DNA of 64,000 nucleotides, from NCBI RefSeq assembly GCF_026627505.1, contig NZ_JAPNLK010000001.1:1-64000 (forward strand), in the 5' to 3' direction. This DNA comes from Streptomyces sp. H27-H5 (lineage in GTDB: Bacteria; Actinomycetota; Actinomycetes; Streptomycetales; Streptomycetaceae). Below are positions 63,796 to 64,000 of this stretch, piece after piece (within the stretch, counting starts at the first letter, position 1; every line of letters begins with the position of its first letter). Made by a program: the position numbers and the translations under genes. The notes beneath the pieces were generated by a model that had not been told where the DNA came from, ran no database searches, and saw only the letters and a list, made by a program, of their open reading frames with translations.

Positions 63796-64000
63796 GACGT
63801 CGTCCTTTCCGCAGGAGGGGGCGGGTTCGGAGGTCCGGTCCGCCGGACCGACAGCCTATGACCCCCTCGGCGGGCCGTGCGGCCCGGTCTCCCGTATCCC
63901 GGTATCCGCGTGGGCCCGGTCGACGCGGGCGGTGCGCGCGGGCGGTCAGTGCGGGCGGGCGGCCCGTACGGTGCCCGGGGCGGCGGCCGGCGCGTGGGTC
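63796..64000. other. Window end without a recognised gene
   Basis: 205 bp with no convincing coding frame. It starts with the upstream region of the EF-hand gene (GGAAAGGACGTC-type ribosome-binding site on the minus strand). A gene may begin or end beyond the right edge. Confidence 0.4.

Overview
The window is a high-GC actinobacterial chromosome segment, almost certainly Streptomyces. The evidence is G/C-ending third codon positions, frequent GTG and TTG starts, 4-nt ATGA/GTGA overlaps, families typical of the genus (GAF-ANTAR, STAS, MpaB-type oxygenase, DUF6225-like) and a complete whiE-type spore-pigment locus. No rRNA, tRNA, CRISPR array, prophage or intact insertion sequence was seen.

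Layout. (1) 0-12.9 kb: mixed housekeeping and accessory genes. They include a 5'-truncated SbnA-like PLP enzyme, a serine-hydrolase-like protein lacking its catalytic lysine, a TetR/SDR pair sharing a 22-bp operator, a frameshifted YihY/BrkB membrane protein, a ClC channel, a TetR/DUF2993 pair beside a relic of an MMPL exporter, a peroxiredoxin and an acyltransferase. (2) 13.1-16.5 kb: a corridor of gene decay. It holds a 165-bp MITE-like element whose end supplies the stop codon of its neighbour, an internally deleted beta-carbonic anhydrase, a toxin-antitoxin-like pair and an in-frame MetN-MetI deletion fusion. (3) 16.8-26.2 kb: GAF-ANTAR regulator, cell-wall enzymes (serine carboxypeptidase-like protein, L,D-transpeptidase), UBP zinc finger, MpaB-like oxygenase, FAD oxidoreductase, class A beta-lactamase and an amidohydrolase. 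(4) 26.3-33.6 kb: type II PKS spore-pigment (whiE-like) cluster, seven genes on the minus strand and a divergent FAD monooxygenase. (5) 33.6-38.4 kb: orphan acyl-CoA carboxylase epsilon-like ORF, MFS and AI-2E transporters, DoxX, YciI and a low-affinity iron permease-like protein. (6) 38.4-53.6 kb: a complete actinobacterial-type [NiFe]-hydrogenase locus on the minus strand, in transcription order hypX, small subunit, large subunit, NifU-like, DUF5947, DUF6084, a 501-aa unknown, maturation protease, a 34-aa membrane peptide, then hypA-B-F-C-D-E. (7) 53.9-56 kb: small unknowns and an orphan gltD-like flavoprotein. (8) 56.2-63.5 kb: choline-to-glycine-betaine oxidation (betB, choline-oxidase-like GMC enzyme) co-directional with an OpuA/ProU-type betaine ABC transporter, then an EF-hand protein.

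How it works together. The hydrogenase locus encodes most of what is needed to build an O2-tolerant, high-affinity H2-oxidising enzyme in air: CO ligand supply (HypX), cyanide ligand synthesis and Fe assembly (HypF/E/C/D), nickel insertion (HypA and a HypB with a C-terminal histidine tail) and C-terminal processing (protease). Four translationally coupled unknowns and a small membrane peptide sit between the catalytic subunits and the maturation genes; these are the most interesting undescribed part of the window. High-affinity H2 uptake in Streptomyces is known to be associated with spores. Finding this locus 5 kb from the spore-pigment cluster fits a shared role in spore persistence, but co-regulation is inference. 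The betaine operon would import or make glycine betaine for osmoprotection.
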